64,000 nucleotides of DNA, taken from positions 4,898,001 through 4,962,000 of the forward strand of contig NZ_CP043494.1 in NCBI RefSeq assembly GCF_044360475.1, in the 5' to 3' direction. Of this stretch, positions 49,101-56,346 are shown piece after piece. Position 1 is the first letter of the stretch; every line of letters starts with the position of its first letter. A program made the position numbers and the translations under genes. The notes under the pieces were generated by a model that was given only the letters and a program-made list of their open reading frames with translations, was not told the origin of the DNA and ran no database searches. The stretch is from Archangium minus (lineage in GTDB: Bacteria > Myxococcota > Myxococcia > Myxococcales > Myxococcaceae).

Positions 49101-49750
49101 CGCCGAGCCCGGACAAGCTCAAGGCCTCCATCCGCGAGAAGAACGACTCGCGCGCCGTGGTGGAGAAGAAGTACGTGCAGACGGTGCAGATCGGCGCGGC
49201 CGAGCCTGCCATCTGCGCCCTGACCCGCATCGGCCTCATCTATGACAACTTCGCGGACAAGATCTCCAACGCGCCCATGCCCCCCGGCATCGACGAGGAG
49301 ACCGAGAACGCCCTGCGTGATGAGTTCGCCAACCAGGCCCAGCCCCTCAAGGACAGCGCCGCCGAGGCTTTCGGCAACGCGGTGGCCAAGAGCCGGGAGC
49401 TGGACGTGTTCAACAGCTGCGCGTCTGAGAGCTTGAAGATGCTGCGCGACACCTACCGCCCGGAGCTCTTCCCGACGATGTTCGAGGAGAAGGTGGCCCT
49501 CTCCAAGGGTCGTGACCTGGCCATCGGCGGGGATGTGCTCGCCGCCATCCAGGACGTGCCGCCGCCCGTCGTCGAGACGGCCTCGGCCGAGCAGGGCAAG
49601 ACCCAGGAAGAGGTCGAGGATGTGTCGGATCTCGCCAAGCGGCTCCAGCAGCAGACGGCCACCCAGGTCGATGGCCCGTCCGCCCCCACCAAGGAGGGCA
49701 CGCCCAAGAAGGCCGGGACGGATGACCAGGAACCGGAGGACTTCCTCTAA
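46148..49750 (+). CDS. gltD: gliding motility periplasmic TPR protein GltD (AgmU)
   Basis: GltD is a periplasmic TPR protein of the Agl-Glt motor, forming part of the envelope-spanning focal adhesion complex. From the ATG at 46148 (GAGGA upstream) the 1200-residue protein has a cleavable signal (MRRTLLLSLLLLASVANAQ) and many TPR-like helix pairs, for example DEVLFFLGTYLMEDGQDRKA and ALFNASVDYYKAKML. A KGKGKGK/Pro-rich linker interrupts them (about 800-845). Size, export signal and following genes gltE, gltF and gltG match the known gene order. An upstream in-frame ATG is rejected. Confidence 0.9.
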   Translation: MRRTLLLSLLLLASVANAQDKKAPRDANLGKKSSTAVVDKSLAGDISRKKEKQDNAPALQYDQFRLGVETQVASKRREQIESLKKIISLSADPKEQPALLFRLGELYWEESKFYFFEANRKDDELLEAMNRGDSAGQSRAKAGKAELLTRQKQYGKLALEQYTKIVQEYPDFERSDEVLFFLGTYLMEDGQDRKALVAFKRLVEKHPKSKYIPDAYLAFGEYYFNSSKGKRAELEKALAAYKKAAEFPESQVYAFALYKQGWCYFNLADYANAKDKWKTVVLYGELAGAQAVEKDGNAKKSSSLVREARTDYVRAYAREGDVMLAREDFSKVATNPDDRFAMMRTLANMYYGDGKDREAAITYNSLIKEKPLSPEAPGFQGRIVDIVLRMGNKERTVTQVRRLVKIMKEVEGSGVIKEEKDKKALAEAKDLAERTLSNLAVTWHNEAKKTREEATFGYADMIYSDYLTLFPESTKAYDLRFFWAELLNDNLQKYDKAAANYTLVVLQDVKQLEAKDEQGNPKPGKPGKWLNNAAYNAVLAYDEMVKDAESKGMFKAEDTKDVRKKATIPQAKKDLLEACERYLKYVPKGDKKVEIAFKAANIYYRHNHFDEAVLRFSEIALGHPDYKFETGERAGEIAANLVLDSYNLVEDWSKVNEWARRFYNNEKLATGKFREDLSKVIEQSAFKLVSQLEAKNQFAKAAEAYLSFVADFPQTEIADVALFNASVDYYKAKMLDKAIQVRQRIIEQYPSSRFVPECIYNNAEALEAIGDFQESADVYEQYVRGYEASKNGGGSVARAAPARAAKKGKGKGKAAPAPVSTKPGQPQKWEESKAQVALFNAATYREGLGQFKQALSLREHYLELWPKAKDAEDILLSIITLHEKTGNYFKAIAQLEEYERLYMRSPSKFLMAEGRIVDIYENKVRRAKDTERLYARILDYYEKLPRRLQQSLEKPALEAVGRAQYRSVEQDFQHYSRLKLSWGRPPSPDKLKASIREKNDSRAVVEKKYVQTVQIGAAEPAICALTRIGLIYDNFADKISNAPMPPGIDEETENALRDEFANQAQPLKDSAAEAFGNAVAKSRELDVFNSCASESLKMLRDTYRPELFPTMFEEKVALSKGRDLAIGGDVLAAIQDVPPPVVETASAEQGKTQEEVEDVSDLAKRLQQQTATQVDGPSAPTKEGTPKKAGTDDQEPEDFL

Positions 49751-51207
49751 TGAATCGCCACCCCATGATGCGCTCACTCCTCCTGGCCGCGTTCGCGGCG
49801 CTGTTCGCCGCGGGCTGCGCGGGCTCCAAGGCCGCGACCAACGGCTCCGACACCACCGGTGGGAAGACGGGCACGGGCAAGTCCAACGAGCCGGTGTCCA
49901 TCTCCAACCGCGCCAAGCTCCTCTTCGAGGACGCCATCAGCGCCTTCGAGGCCCAGAAGAAGGCCAACGCCTTCGACTACCCGTCGCTCGAGCGCAAGTT
50001 CAAGGCCGCGCTGTCCGCGGACGAGAACGTCGCTGAGGCCGAGTACAACCTGGGTGTCATCGCCGAGCGCCAGGGCAATACGCAGGAGGCCATCGCCCGC
50101 TACCAGGCGGCCCTCAAGAAGAAGCCCACGCTGCGCCAGGCCTCGGAGAACCTGGCGGTGATCGCCCAGAACTCGGGCGACATCGCCGGTGCGGTGTCTC
50201 TCTACCAGGGCATCCTGAAGATCTACCCGGATGACGCCAGCAGCCGCGCCCGTCTGGCGGAGATCTACCGGCAGACCAGCGACCACGATAAGGCGATGGA
50301 GTTCTCGCGCGCCGCCCTCATGCGCGATCCCCAGTCCGTCACCGCCTACAAGGTGATGATGCGCAGCTACCTGGAGCGCAAGCAGCTCGCCATGGCCAAG
50401 CTGGTGGCTCTGCGCGCGCTGAAGATCGACCAGAACGATCCCGAGCTGCACCACACCATCGGCCTCATCCTCCTCCAGGAGGAGAAGAAGGACGAGGCGC
50501 GTGCCGAGTTCAAGCGCGCCATCGAGGTGCGCCCCGACTATGTGCCCGCGCACGTGATGATGGCGCAGCTGACGCTCGAGACGGAGGACTACCCCGCCGC
50601 CGAGGAGCATCTGCGCCGCATCCTCCAGGCCGACAGCAAGAACGCCGCCGCCCACCTCAACCTCGGTATCGCCTACAAGGGCCAGGGTCAGTTCGACAAG
50701 GCCATGCAGGAGTACGACGAGGCGGAGAAGCTGGATCCGAAGATGGCGGCCATCTTCTTCAACCGCGGTGCACTGCTGCACCGCAACAAGGGCGCTCCGG
50801 AGCGGGCCATCGAGCTGTACCGCAAGTACATCGCCCTGTCCGGTGGCGAGGTGGCCCTCAACGCCGAGCACCCCATCTTCGGGCTGCTGCGCGAGGCGGA
50901 GTCCATCGTCCAGGCCCAGAACGAGGCCAAGGCCCAGGAGGAGCAGCAGAAGCAGCTCGAGGCGCTCCAGAAGCAGCAGCAGGAGCTGATGAAGGCGGAG
51001 GAGGGCAAGCAGGGCACCGTGAATGCCTCGGGCACCGACGCCCCGGCTCCAACCCAGCCCGCGGGGGCCACTCAGCCCGCGGGAGCCGCCCAGCCCGCCG
51101 CCAACCCGCCGCCCGCGGGGGCGCAGCCGACCCCGCCTGCCGGGACGCCTGAGCAGAAGAATCCAGCCAAGGCGGACCCGAACGAGCCGTCCGACGAGCT
51201 CTTCTAG
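49750..51207 (+). CDS. gltE: gliding motility TPR lipoprotein GltE (AglT)
   Basis: The 485-residue protein has a lipoprotein signal ending FAAGC (Cys23), about ten TPRs (for example AEAEYNLGVIAERQGNTQEA and AAHLNLGIAYKGQGQFDKA), a Gln/Lys/Glu coiled coil (about 395-425) and a Pro/Ala/Gln-rich tail. It overlaps gltD by one base (TAATG). GltE/AglT acts in the periplasm or outer membrane side of the gliding machinery. Order and architecture match M. xanthus. Confidence 0.92.
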   Translation: MNRHPMMRSLLLAAFAALFAAGCAGSKAATNGSDTTGGKTGTGKSNEPVSISNRAKLLFEDAISAFEAQKKANAFDYPSLERKFKAALSADENVAEAEYNLGVIAERQGNTQEAIARYQAALKKKPTLRQASENLAVIAQNSGDIAGAVSLYQGILKIYPDDASSRARLAEIYRQTSDHDKAMEFSRAALMRDPQSVTAYKVMMRSYLERKQLAMAKLVALRALKIDQNDPELHHTIGLILLQEEKKDEARAEFKRAIEVRPDYVPAHVMMAQLTLETEDYPAAEEHLRRILQADSKNAAAHLNLGIAYKGQGQFDKAMQEYDEAEKLDPKMAAIFFNRGALLHRNKGAPERAIELYRKYIALSGGEVALNAEHPIFGLLREAESIVQAQNEAKAQEEQQKQLEALQKQQQELMKAEEGKQGTVNASGTDAPAPTQPAGATQPAGAAQPAANPPPAGAQPTPPAGTPEQKNPAKADPNEPSDELF

Positions 51208-51324
51208 CGGGTAGGGGTAGCGAGGGTGGGGGGATTGATGCGAATCTTCGTCCGCTGGCGCCGGAATCCGGCGCCGGTGGACGTGATGCGGAACCCCGGG
51301 GAGGGGAACCGCTCGGAGGCAGTC

Positions 51325-51603
51325 ATGCGGAAGCTCCTGATGCTGTGTGCGGTACTCACTGTGACCCCTGCTTTTGCCCAGGATGATGGGGACAGCGCGC
51401 CGCCGCCCAGGGAGTCCAGTGGTGGTGGAAAGGCCTCGAAGGGCCCGCAAACCATCGACTTCGAAGACGATACGATCGAGGGCGACCTCACCAAGCCGGA
51501 CGGTGAGTACGTCGAGGCGCGCAAGAAGGTCCAGCACTCCAACCTGATCCGCATCCGCGAGGACTTCGAGGACAAGGTGATGCAGTCGGTGGGAGAGCTG
51601 TGA
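51325..51603 (+). CDS. gltF: small gliding motility protein GltF/CglF-like
   Basis: From the ATG at 51325 (GGAGG 7 bases upstream) the 92-residue protein has a signal peptide (MRKLLMLCAVLTVTPAFAQ) and a short acidic mature part (TIDFEDDTIEGDLTKPDG). It sits between gltE and gltG, the place of GltF, also named CglF, in M. xanthus. A longer frame starting at 51226 has no ribosome site. Its symbol rests on position, size and signal. Confidence 0.8.
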   Translation: MRKLLMLCAVLTVTPAFAQDDGDSAPPPRESSGGGKASKGPQTIDFEDDTIEGDLTKPDGEYVEARKKVQHSNLIRIREDFEDKVMQSVGEL

Positions 51604-51671
51604 AAATCCTTGGGAACCCACCGAAGCCCGCGTTGTCCTAGAGATCGCCGACACCCAACCAGGGAATTTCC

Positions 51672-53594
51672 ATGCCTGTCCCACTGACACTCAAGGTCTT
51701 CAAGGGGGAGACGCTCGTCACCTCGAAGGACTTCGAGCGCGACATCATCAAGATCGGCCGTCTCGCCTCGGCCCACCTGTGCCTGGATGACGAGAAGGTC
51801 AGCCGCATCCACTCCGTCATCGAGGTCGCCGCCGACGGCAGCCTGTCCATTATCGACATGGGCAGCGTCGAGGGCACCTACGTCAACGGCAAGCGGGTCA
51901 ACAAGGGCCAGCTGGCCTTTGGTGACGAGATCAAGGTCGGTGGCACCACCATCCGCCTGGACAATCCCGCCGCCGTGGCCGCGGTGAACCTGGCCTCCGC
52001 CGCCGCGAGCGCCGCTCCCTCGCCGGTGCCGCCGGCGCCGGTGGAGACCTCGCTGGCCGCTGGCCTCGCGCAGACGGCTGTTTCCCCGGCTGCGGCCGCA
52101 ACGCCTGCCCCTGTGGCGGTGGTGCAGCAGCCGGTGGCGGCTGCCGCTCCTGCGCCGAAGGCAGTGGCTCAGCCGGTGGCGGCTCCCGTGGCGGAGGCTC
52201 CTGCCGCCGAGCCCGCTCCGCGCGTTCGCCGGGTCGCCCGCAAGGGCAGCGGTCCGCTCGGACTGGGCCTGCACTTCATGTGGGGCGACCAGCGCGTGGG
52301 CGAGTTCTTCCTCACGCCGGGCAAGAAGCAGAGCTTGACCGTGGGCAGCGCCAAGGGCGTCGACTTCATCATGGGTGACGCGAAGCTGGGCGGTGAGCGC
52401 TTCGAGGTGGTGCGCTCGGATGGCCAGTCCTTCACCGTGCTCTTCACCGGCAAGATGAAGGGTGAGCTCACCCGCAAGGGCGAGACCATGGACCTCAAGG
52501 CCGTCATCGAGTCCGGCAAGGCCAGCCACGAGGGCGAGGCCTATGCGCTCACCCTGAAGGAGGACGACTTCCTCGCGGTGGACCTGGGCGGCGTGACGCT
52601 GGAGGCCCTCTTCGAGTCCGTGCCCAAGCGGGCCTTCGCGCCCCTGTCGGAGTCGGTGGACTATGCCATCGTCAACATCTTCCTGGTGATGTTCTTCCTC
52701 GCGTCGATGTTCGTCATCAGCGCGTCGAACCTCGCCGCGGCGGGTGATGAGTACGCGGACGAGCTGGCGGGCAACAACTCGCGCATCGCCAAGCTCATCG
52801 TCAAGCCGCCCGAGACGCAGAAGAACAAGTTCCTCGAGAAGCTCAACCAGCAGAAGGCCGAGAAGCAGGCCGAGAAGGCTGCCAAGGCGAAGAAGGACGA
52901 GGCGCAGACGGCCAAGAAGGACGTCCCCAAGCAGCAGGCCTCGTCCCAGGCCAAGCCCGACAAGCGGGCGGCGGCCAAGAACATGGCCGCGAAGATCTTC
53001 GGCGGGAAGGGCGGCGCCGCGAGCCTCTTCGGCGGTGGCGGCCTGGGCGGTGATCTGAAGAGCGCCATGGGCAACATGTTCGGCGCCAAGGGCGCTACGG
53101 CCGGTGGCTTCGGCGGCCTTGGTCTGCGCGGCGGTGGCGGCGGTGGCGGTGGCGGTGGTGAGACCATCGGCATCGGTGCCGTCGGTACCAAGGGCCGTGG
53201 TGGCGGCATGGGTGGCTACGGCTCCGGCGTGGGTGGCCTGGGCGGCAAGCAGAGCGTGGACGTGGGCATCGCGGCCGAGGACGCCACGGTGACCGGCTCG
53301 CTCGACAAGGAGCTCATCCGTCAGGTCATCCAGCGCAACAAGGGGCAGATCCGCTTCTGCTACGAGAGCCTGCTCAACCGTTACCCGAAGCTGGGCGGTA
53401 AGGTGTCCATCCGCTTCACCATCGCCTCCGAGGGCAACGTGGTCACCTCGTCGGTGGCCCAGTCCACCGCGGGCAACGCCGAGCTGGAGCAGTGCGTGGC
53501 CGGCCGCGTCCGCACCTGGTCGTTCCCCAAGCCCAAGGGCGGCGGTTCGGTGGTCGTCACCTACCCGTTCATCTTCAAGGCGGCCGGCGAGTAA
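51672..53594 (+). CDS. gltG: FHA/TonB-like trans-envelope motility protein GltG (PglI)
   Basis: The 640-residue protein has a cytoplasmic FHA domain (about 1-98; KIGRLASAHLCLDDEKVSRI), an Ala/Pro/Val linker (about 105-195), a second domain (about 200-325), one membrane helix (about 333-355), a Lys/Ala/Glu coiled coil, a Gly-rich stretch (about 440-540) and the AgmX/PglI C-terminal domain (about 548-640; LIRQVIQRNKGQIRFCYESL) that resembles TonB. It links the inner-membrane motor to periplasmic parts. AGGGA lies 7 bases before the ATG. A strong terminator follows. Confidence 0.93.
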   Translation: MPVPLTLKVFKGETLVTSKDFERDIIKIGRLASAHLCLDDEKVSRIHSVIEVAADGSLSIIDMGSVEGTYVNGKRVNKGQLAFGDEIKVGGTTIRLDNPAAVAAVNLASAAASAAPSPVPPAPVETSLAAGLAQTAVSPAAAATPAPVAVVQQPVAAAAPAPKAVAQPVAAPVAEAPAAEPAPRVRRVARKGSGPLGLGLHFMWGDQRVGEFFLTPGKKQSLTVGSAKGVDFIMGDAKLGGERFEVVRSDGQSFTVLFTGKMKGELTRKGETMDLKAVIESGKASHEGEAYALTLKEDDFLAVDLGGVTLEALFESVPKRAFAPLSESVDYAIVNIFLVMFFLASMFVISASNLAAAGDEYADELAGNNSRIAKLIVKPPETQKNKFLEKLNQQKAEKQAEKAAKAKKDEAQTAKKDVPKQQASSQAKPDKRAAAKNMAAKIFGGKGGAASLFGGGGLGGDLKSAMGNMFGAKGATAGGFGGLGLRGGGGGGGGGGETIGIGAVGTKGRGGGMGGYGSGVGGLGGKQSVDVGIAAEDATVTGSLDKELIRQVIQRNKGQIRFCYESLLNRYPKLGGKVSIRFTIASEGNVVTSSVAQSTAGNAELEQCVAGRVRTWSFPKPKGGGSVVVTYPFIFKAAGE

Positions 53595-53620
53595 TCGCTT
53601 CCGCTGAGTGAAAACATTCA

Positions 53621-53663
53621 GATGGGCGGTTCCGTTATGACGGAGCCGCCCATCTTGCTTTTT
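53621..53663 (+). terminator. strong intrinsic terminator after gltG
   Basis: GATGGGCGGTTCCGT pairs with ACGGAGCCGCCCATC over 15 positions (one G-T) around TATG and is followed by TTGCTTTTT. It would end the gltDEFG message and splits the motility cluster. Confidence 0.92.
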
Positions 53664-53706
53664 GGCGCTGGCGTCTCCGTGCTGCTGGGCTAACGTCCGA
53701 GCTTGC

Positions 53707-54321
53707 ATGAAAGCCCTTCGCCCCTTTGTCGTTTGTGCCGCACTGGCGCTCCCTTCGCTCGCGAACGCGCAGGCCGCTGGTGACAGGCCGGCCGAGACCA
53801 TCGAGGAGATTGAGCGCGGGCTCTACTTCTCGGTGCTTGGCGGCCCCTTGTTCATCGTGAACCCTCCCGCGTCCCAGGGTCCTCGGCCCTTCTCTCCCGG
53901 GCAGATGGCCCAGGTGGAAGTGGGCGTGGACATCGGAGAGCGCCTGTCGCTGGGCATCTTCGTGATGGGTGCCTCCAACCGAGCTGGCTCGGAGTACGTG
54001 GGCAACTCGGGAGGCGCGGCCTCTGGTGACTTCTCCATGTTGGTGCCCGGCGCCGTGGCGCGCTTCCACCTCGTGGGATTCGCCGATGCCCAGGAGGTCA
54101 AGCGCACGTGGATCTACGTCCGCGGTGGCGCTGGTTACGCCTTGTTCAGGCCGAAGCAGCTCCTGCCAGACCCCGACATTCTGGTTTTCGCCGGACCGGG
54201 ACTGGAGTACTACACACGCCTTCGCCACTTCTCGGTGGGTATCGAGGTGACGGGGAGCTTCTTCGTCCAGTCTCAGTCATTCGGGTTCGCGGTGACGCCG
54301 AACCTTCGCTACGCGTTCTAG
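53707..54321 (+). CDS. outer-membrane barrel-like motility protein (CglE/GltH-like)
   Basis: The 204-residue protein from the ATG at 53707 has a signal peptide (MKALRPFVVCAALALPSLANAQ) and alternating hydrophobic strands ending in an aromatic residue (FAVTPNLRYAF), like a small outer-membrane beta-barrel. In M. xanthus the comparable gene after gltG is a contact-dependent motility protein named CglE, or a GltH-like barrel; I do not fix the symbol. No clear ribosome site is present, and the gene starts 43 bases after a terminator. Confidence 0.8.
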   Translation: MKALRPFVVCAALALPSLANAQAAGDRPAETIEEIERGLYFSVLGGPLFIVNPPASQGPRPFSPGQMAQVEVGVDIGERLSLGIFVMGASNRAGSEYVGNSGGAASGDFSMLVPGAVARFHLVGFADAQEVKRTWIYVRGGAGYALFRPKQLLPDPDILVFAGPGLEYYTRLRHFSVGIEVTGSFFVQSQSFGFAVTPNLRYAF

Positions 54322-54333
54322 CGGGAGAAACAC

Positions 54334-56247
54334 GTGCCTCAGGAGAATGGAAGCGGTGGGCCGCGCGGTGGGCGGGGCCGGGAGGGCGGCGGTGGTGCGC
54401 CTGGCCAGGGTCCGCGTCGTGACGGTCCGGGTGGTTTTGGTGGTCGCGACGGCGGTCGCGGCCGGGGTGATGGACCCGGGCGTGGCCGGGGTCGTGATCG
54501 TGCGGAAGGGCCCGTCGGTCCGGGCCAGCGTGTCATCGCCGAGCTGAGCATTCTGGAGAAGGCGCTGGGCAAGGCGGATTTCGCCTCCCAGAAGTCGCCG
54601 CTCGAGACGATTGTCCGCTCGCTGCGGTCCATGCGGGTGAAGTCGCTCGATGAGCTGGATCTCAACGTGCGTGGCCGGCTCATCACCACGTTGCTGCGCG
54701 TCCAGCGCCAGACCAAGCCCCCCGCGCCCGAGGCGGCTCCCGCCGAAGGAGCCACGGGTGGAGCGGAGGCCGCACAGCCGCCTCCGGAGGCTCCGGCCGC
54801 CGAGGCTCCGCAGGCGAGCCCCGCGGAGGGCGCAGAGGCTTCCACCCCCGCTCCGGCCGAGGGCGCCGCGCCGGCGGCCCCAGCGGCGGATCCGGTGAAG
54901 GAGAAGTTCAACGCCTACGTGGATGTCATGTACCTGGTGGGTCGCGCCTGGCGCGCCGCTGGGGATCAGGAGCGTGCCGCGGCGGCCTTTGCGCTGAGCG
55001 GGCGCGAGCCGCAGCCCGAGCGTGAGGAGCCCGCTGCTCCTGCCCGTCCCACGGGAGAGCGTCGTGAGGGTGATCGCCGCGAGGGCCGTGAGCGCGGCGA
55101 GCGTCGTGAGGGCCGTGAGCGTCGTGAGGGCCGTGAGCGTGGCGAGCGTCGCGAGGGCCGTGAAGGTGAGCGCGGCGAGCGTCGTGAGCGCCGGGAGCGT
55201 GTCCCCGAGGGTGAGCGCGGCGATCGTGAGCGTCGGCAGCCCCTGCCCGAGCTGACGGGTGACTGGACGGAGCAGGTGAAGCAGCTCGAGAGCATGGGCC
55301 GTACGCGTGACGCGGCGCGCATGCACGAGCGCAACAACTCCTTCGCCGAGGCCGCCCGGCTCTTCGAGGCGGGTGGGGATGTGCGGAGCGCGCTGCGCGC
55401 CGCTCTGGCGGGCAAGGAGAACGACACCGCCCGACGCCTGATGGCGACGGTACCTGCCGACCAGCTCACCCAGGTGCTCGAGAAGGCCGGGGCGTACGAG
55501 CTGCTGATGGAGCTCTACATCGGCAAGGGCGACTTCGAGAACGTCGCCCGGCTGTACGAGCGTGCTCGTCAGTTCGACCAGGCGGCTCTCGCGTATGAGC
55601 GCGCCGGGAAGCTGGCCCTCGCGCGCAAGGCGTACGAGCGCACCCGCGACTTCGCTGCGGCCAACCGCATCCGGGACCTGGAGGTGAAGGCCCTGGTGGA
55701 GCGCGGAGATCGGCTCGGCGCGGCCACCTTGCTGGTGAACGCTGGCCGCCGCCAGGAGGCGGTGGACGTGCTCGGTACCCTCCCGCCGCCCAAGGCCTTC
55801 CACTTCCTCCAGCGTCTGAAGCTGGAGGAGGAAGCCAAGACGCTCGCGCAGAAGGAGCTCGCCCGCGCCGAGGCGGAGAACAAGCCGGCCGGCCGCGCCC
55901 GGTGGCTGGAGCTGCTCGGGGAGGCCGCCACCGCTGCGGCGCTCTACGAGGAGATCGGCCGCAAGGAGAAGGCCATGGGGCTGTATGAGCAGATTGGCCA
56001 CCTGCCGAAGGCCGCGTCCCTGGCGGAGGAGCTTCAGCTGCGTGATCGGGCCATCGCCCTGTACACGAAGCTCGGCGATAGCGCGGGCGTGCAGCGCGCC
56101 GAAGCCCTGCCTGCTACCCCCCCTCCTAAGAGGCCCGCGGATGCCGCCGCGGCCGCGGAAGAGGCCGAAGAGACTGGGGTTGAGGGCGAGAAGGGCTCCG
56201 AGGGAAGCTCGTCCGCTCCTGCTGCAAACGAGCGAGAAAGCCAATAA
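54334..56247 (+). CDS. RG/RE-rich TPR-like protein in glt cluster
   Basis: The start is the GTG at 54334 (GGGAG upstream), 12 bases after the barrel gene. The 637-residue soluble protein opens with a Gly/Arg/Asp stretch (about 1-60; GGFGGRDGGRGRGD), an Ala/Pro/Glu region (about 125-190) and a long Arg/Glu/Gly repeat (about 241-303; GRERGERREGRERREG), then TPR-like helices (about 310-600; VARLYERARQFDQAALAYER). RG-rich tracts often bind RNA or DNA or form condensates; here this is inference. A homologue lies at this place in M. xanthus next to gltI. Confidence 0.85.
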   Translation: MPQENGSGGPRGGRGREGGGGAPGQGPRRDGPGGFGGRDGGRGRGDGPGRGRGRDRAEGPVGPGQRVIAELSILEKALGKADFASQKSPLETIVRSLRSMRVKSLDELDLNVRGRLITTLLRVQRQTKPPAPEAAPAEGATGGAEAAQPPPEAPAAEAPQASPAEGAEASTPAPAEGAAPAAPAADPVKEKFNAYVDVMYLVGRAWRAAGDQERAAAAFALSGREPQPEREEPAAPARPTGERREGDRREGRERGERREGRERREGRERGERREGREGERGERRERRERVPEGERGDRERRQPLPELTGDWTEQVKQLESMGRTRDAARMHERNNSFAEAARLFEAGGDVRSALRAALAGKENDTARRLMATVPADQLTQVLEKAGAYELLMELYIGKGDFENVARLYERARQFDQAALAYERAGKLALARKAYERTRDFAAANRIRDLEVKALVERGDRLGAATLLVNAGRRQEAVDVLGTLPPPKAFHFLQRLKLEEEAKTLAQKELARAEAENKPAGRARWLELLGEAATAAALYEEIGRKEKAMGLYEQIGHLPKAASLAEELQLRDRAIALYTKLGDSAGVQRAEALPATPPPKRPADAAAAAEEAEETGVEGEKGSEGSSSAPAANERESQ

Positions 56248-56346
56248 ATCTCGACAGTTGGCGGGATTTGCGGGATTGCTGGGGGCGGTGAGCGGGCGAT
56301 AGAGTGCCGCTCCCGCCCCCTTCTTTTTTCGCGAGGCCCGCCTTAC

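Noticed and set aside
46187..49777. 1196-codon minus-strand frame antisense to gltD
   Set aside because: It is the same codon-bias artefact; the plus strand encodes a signal peptide and TPR repeats.
55050..55240. CRISPR-like repeat array
   Set aside because: The short repeats are in frame and encode an Arg/Glu/Gly repeat; there are no unique spacers.
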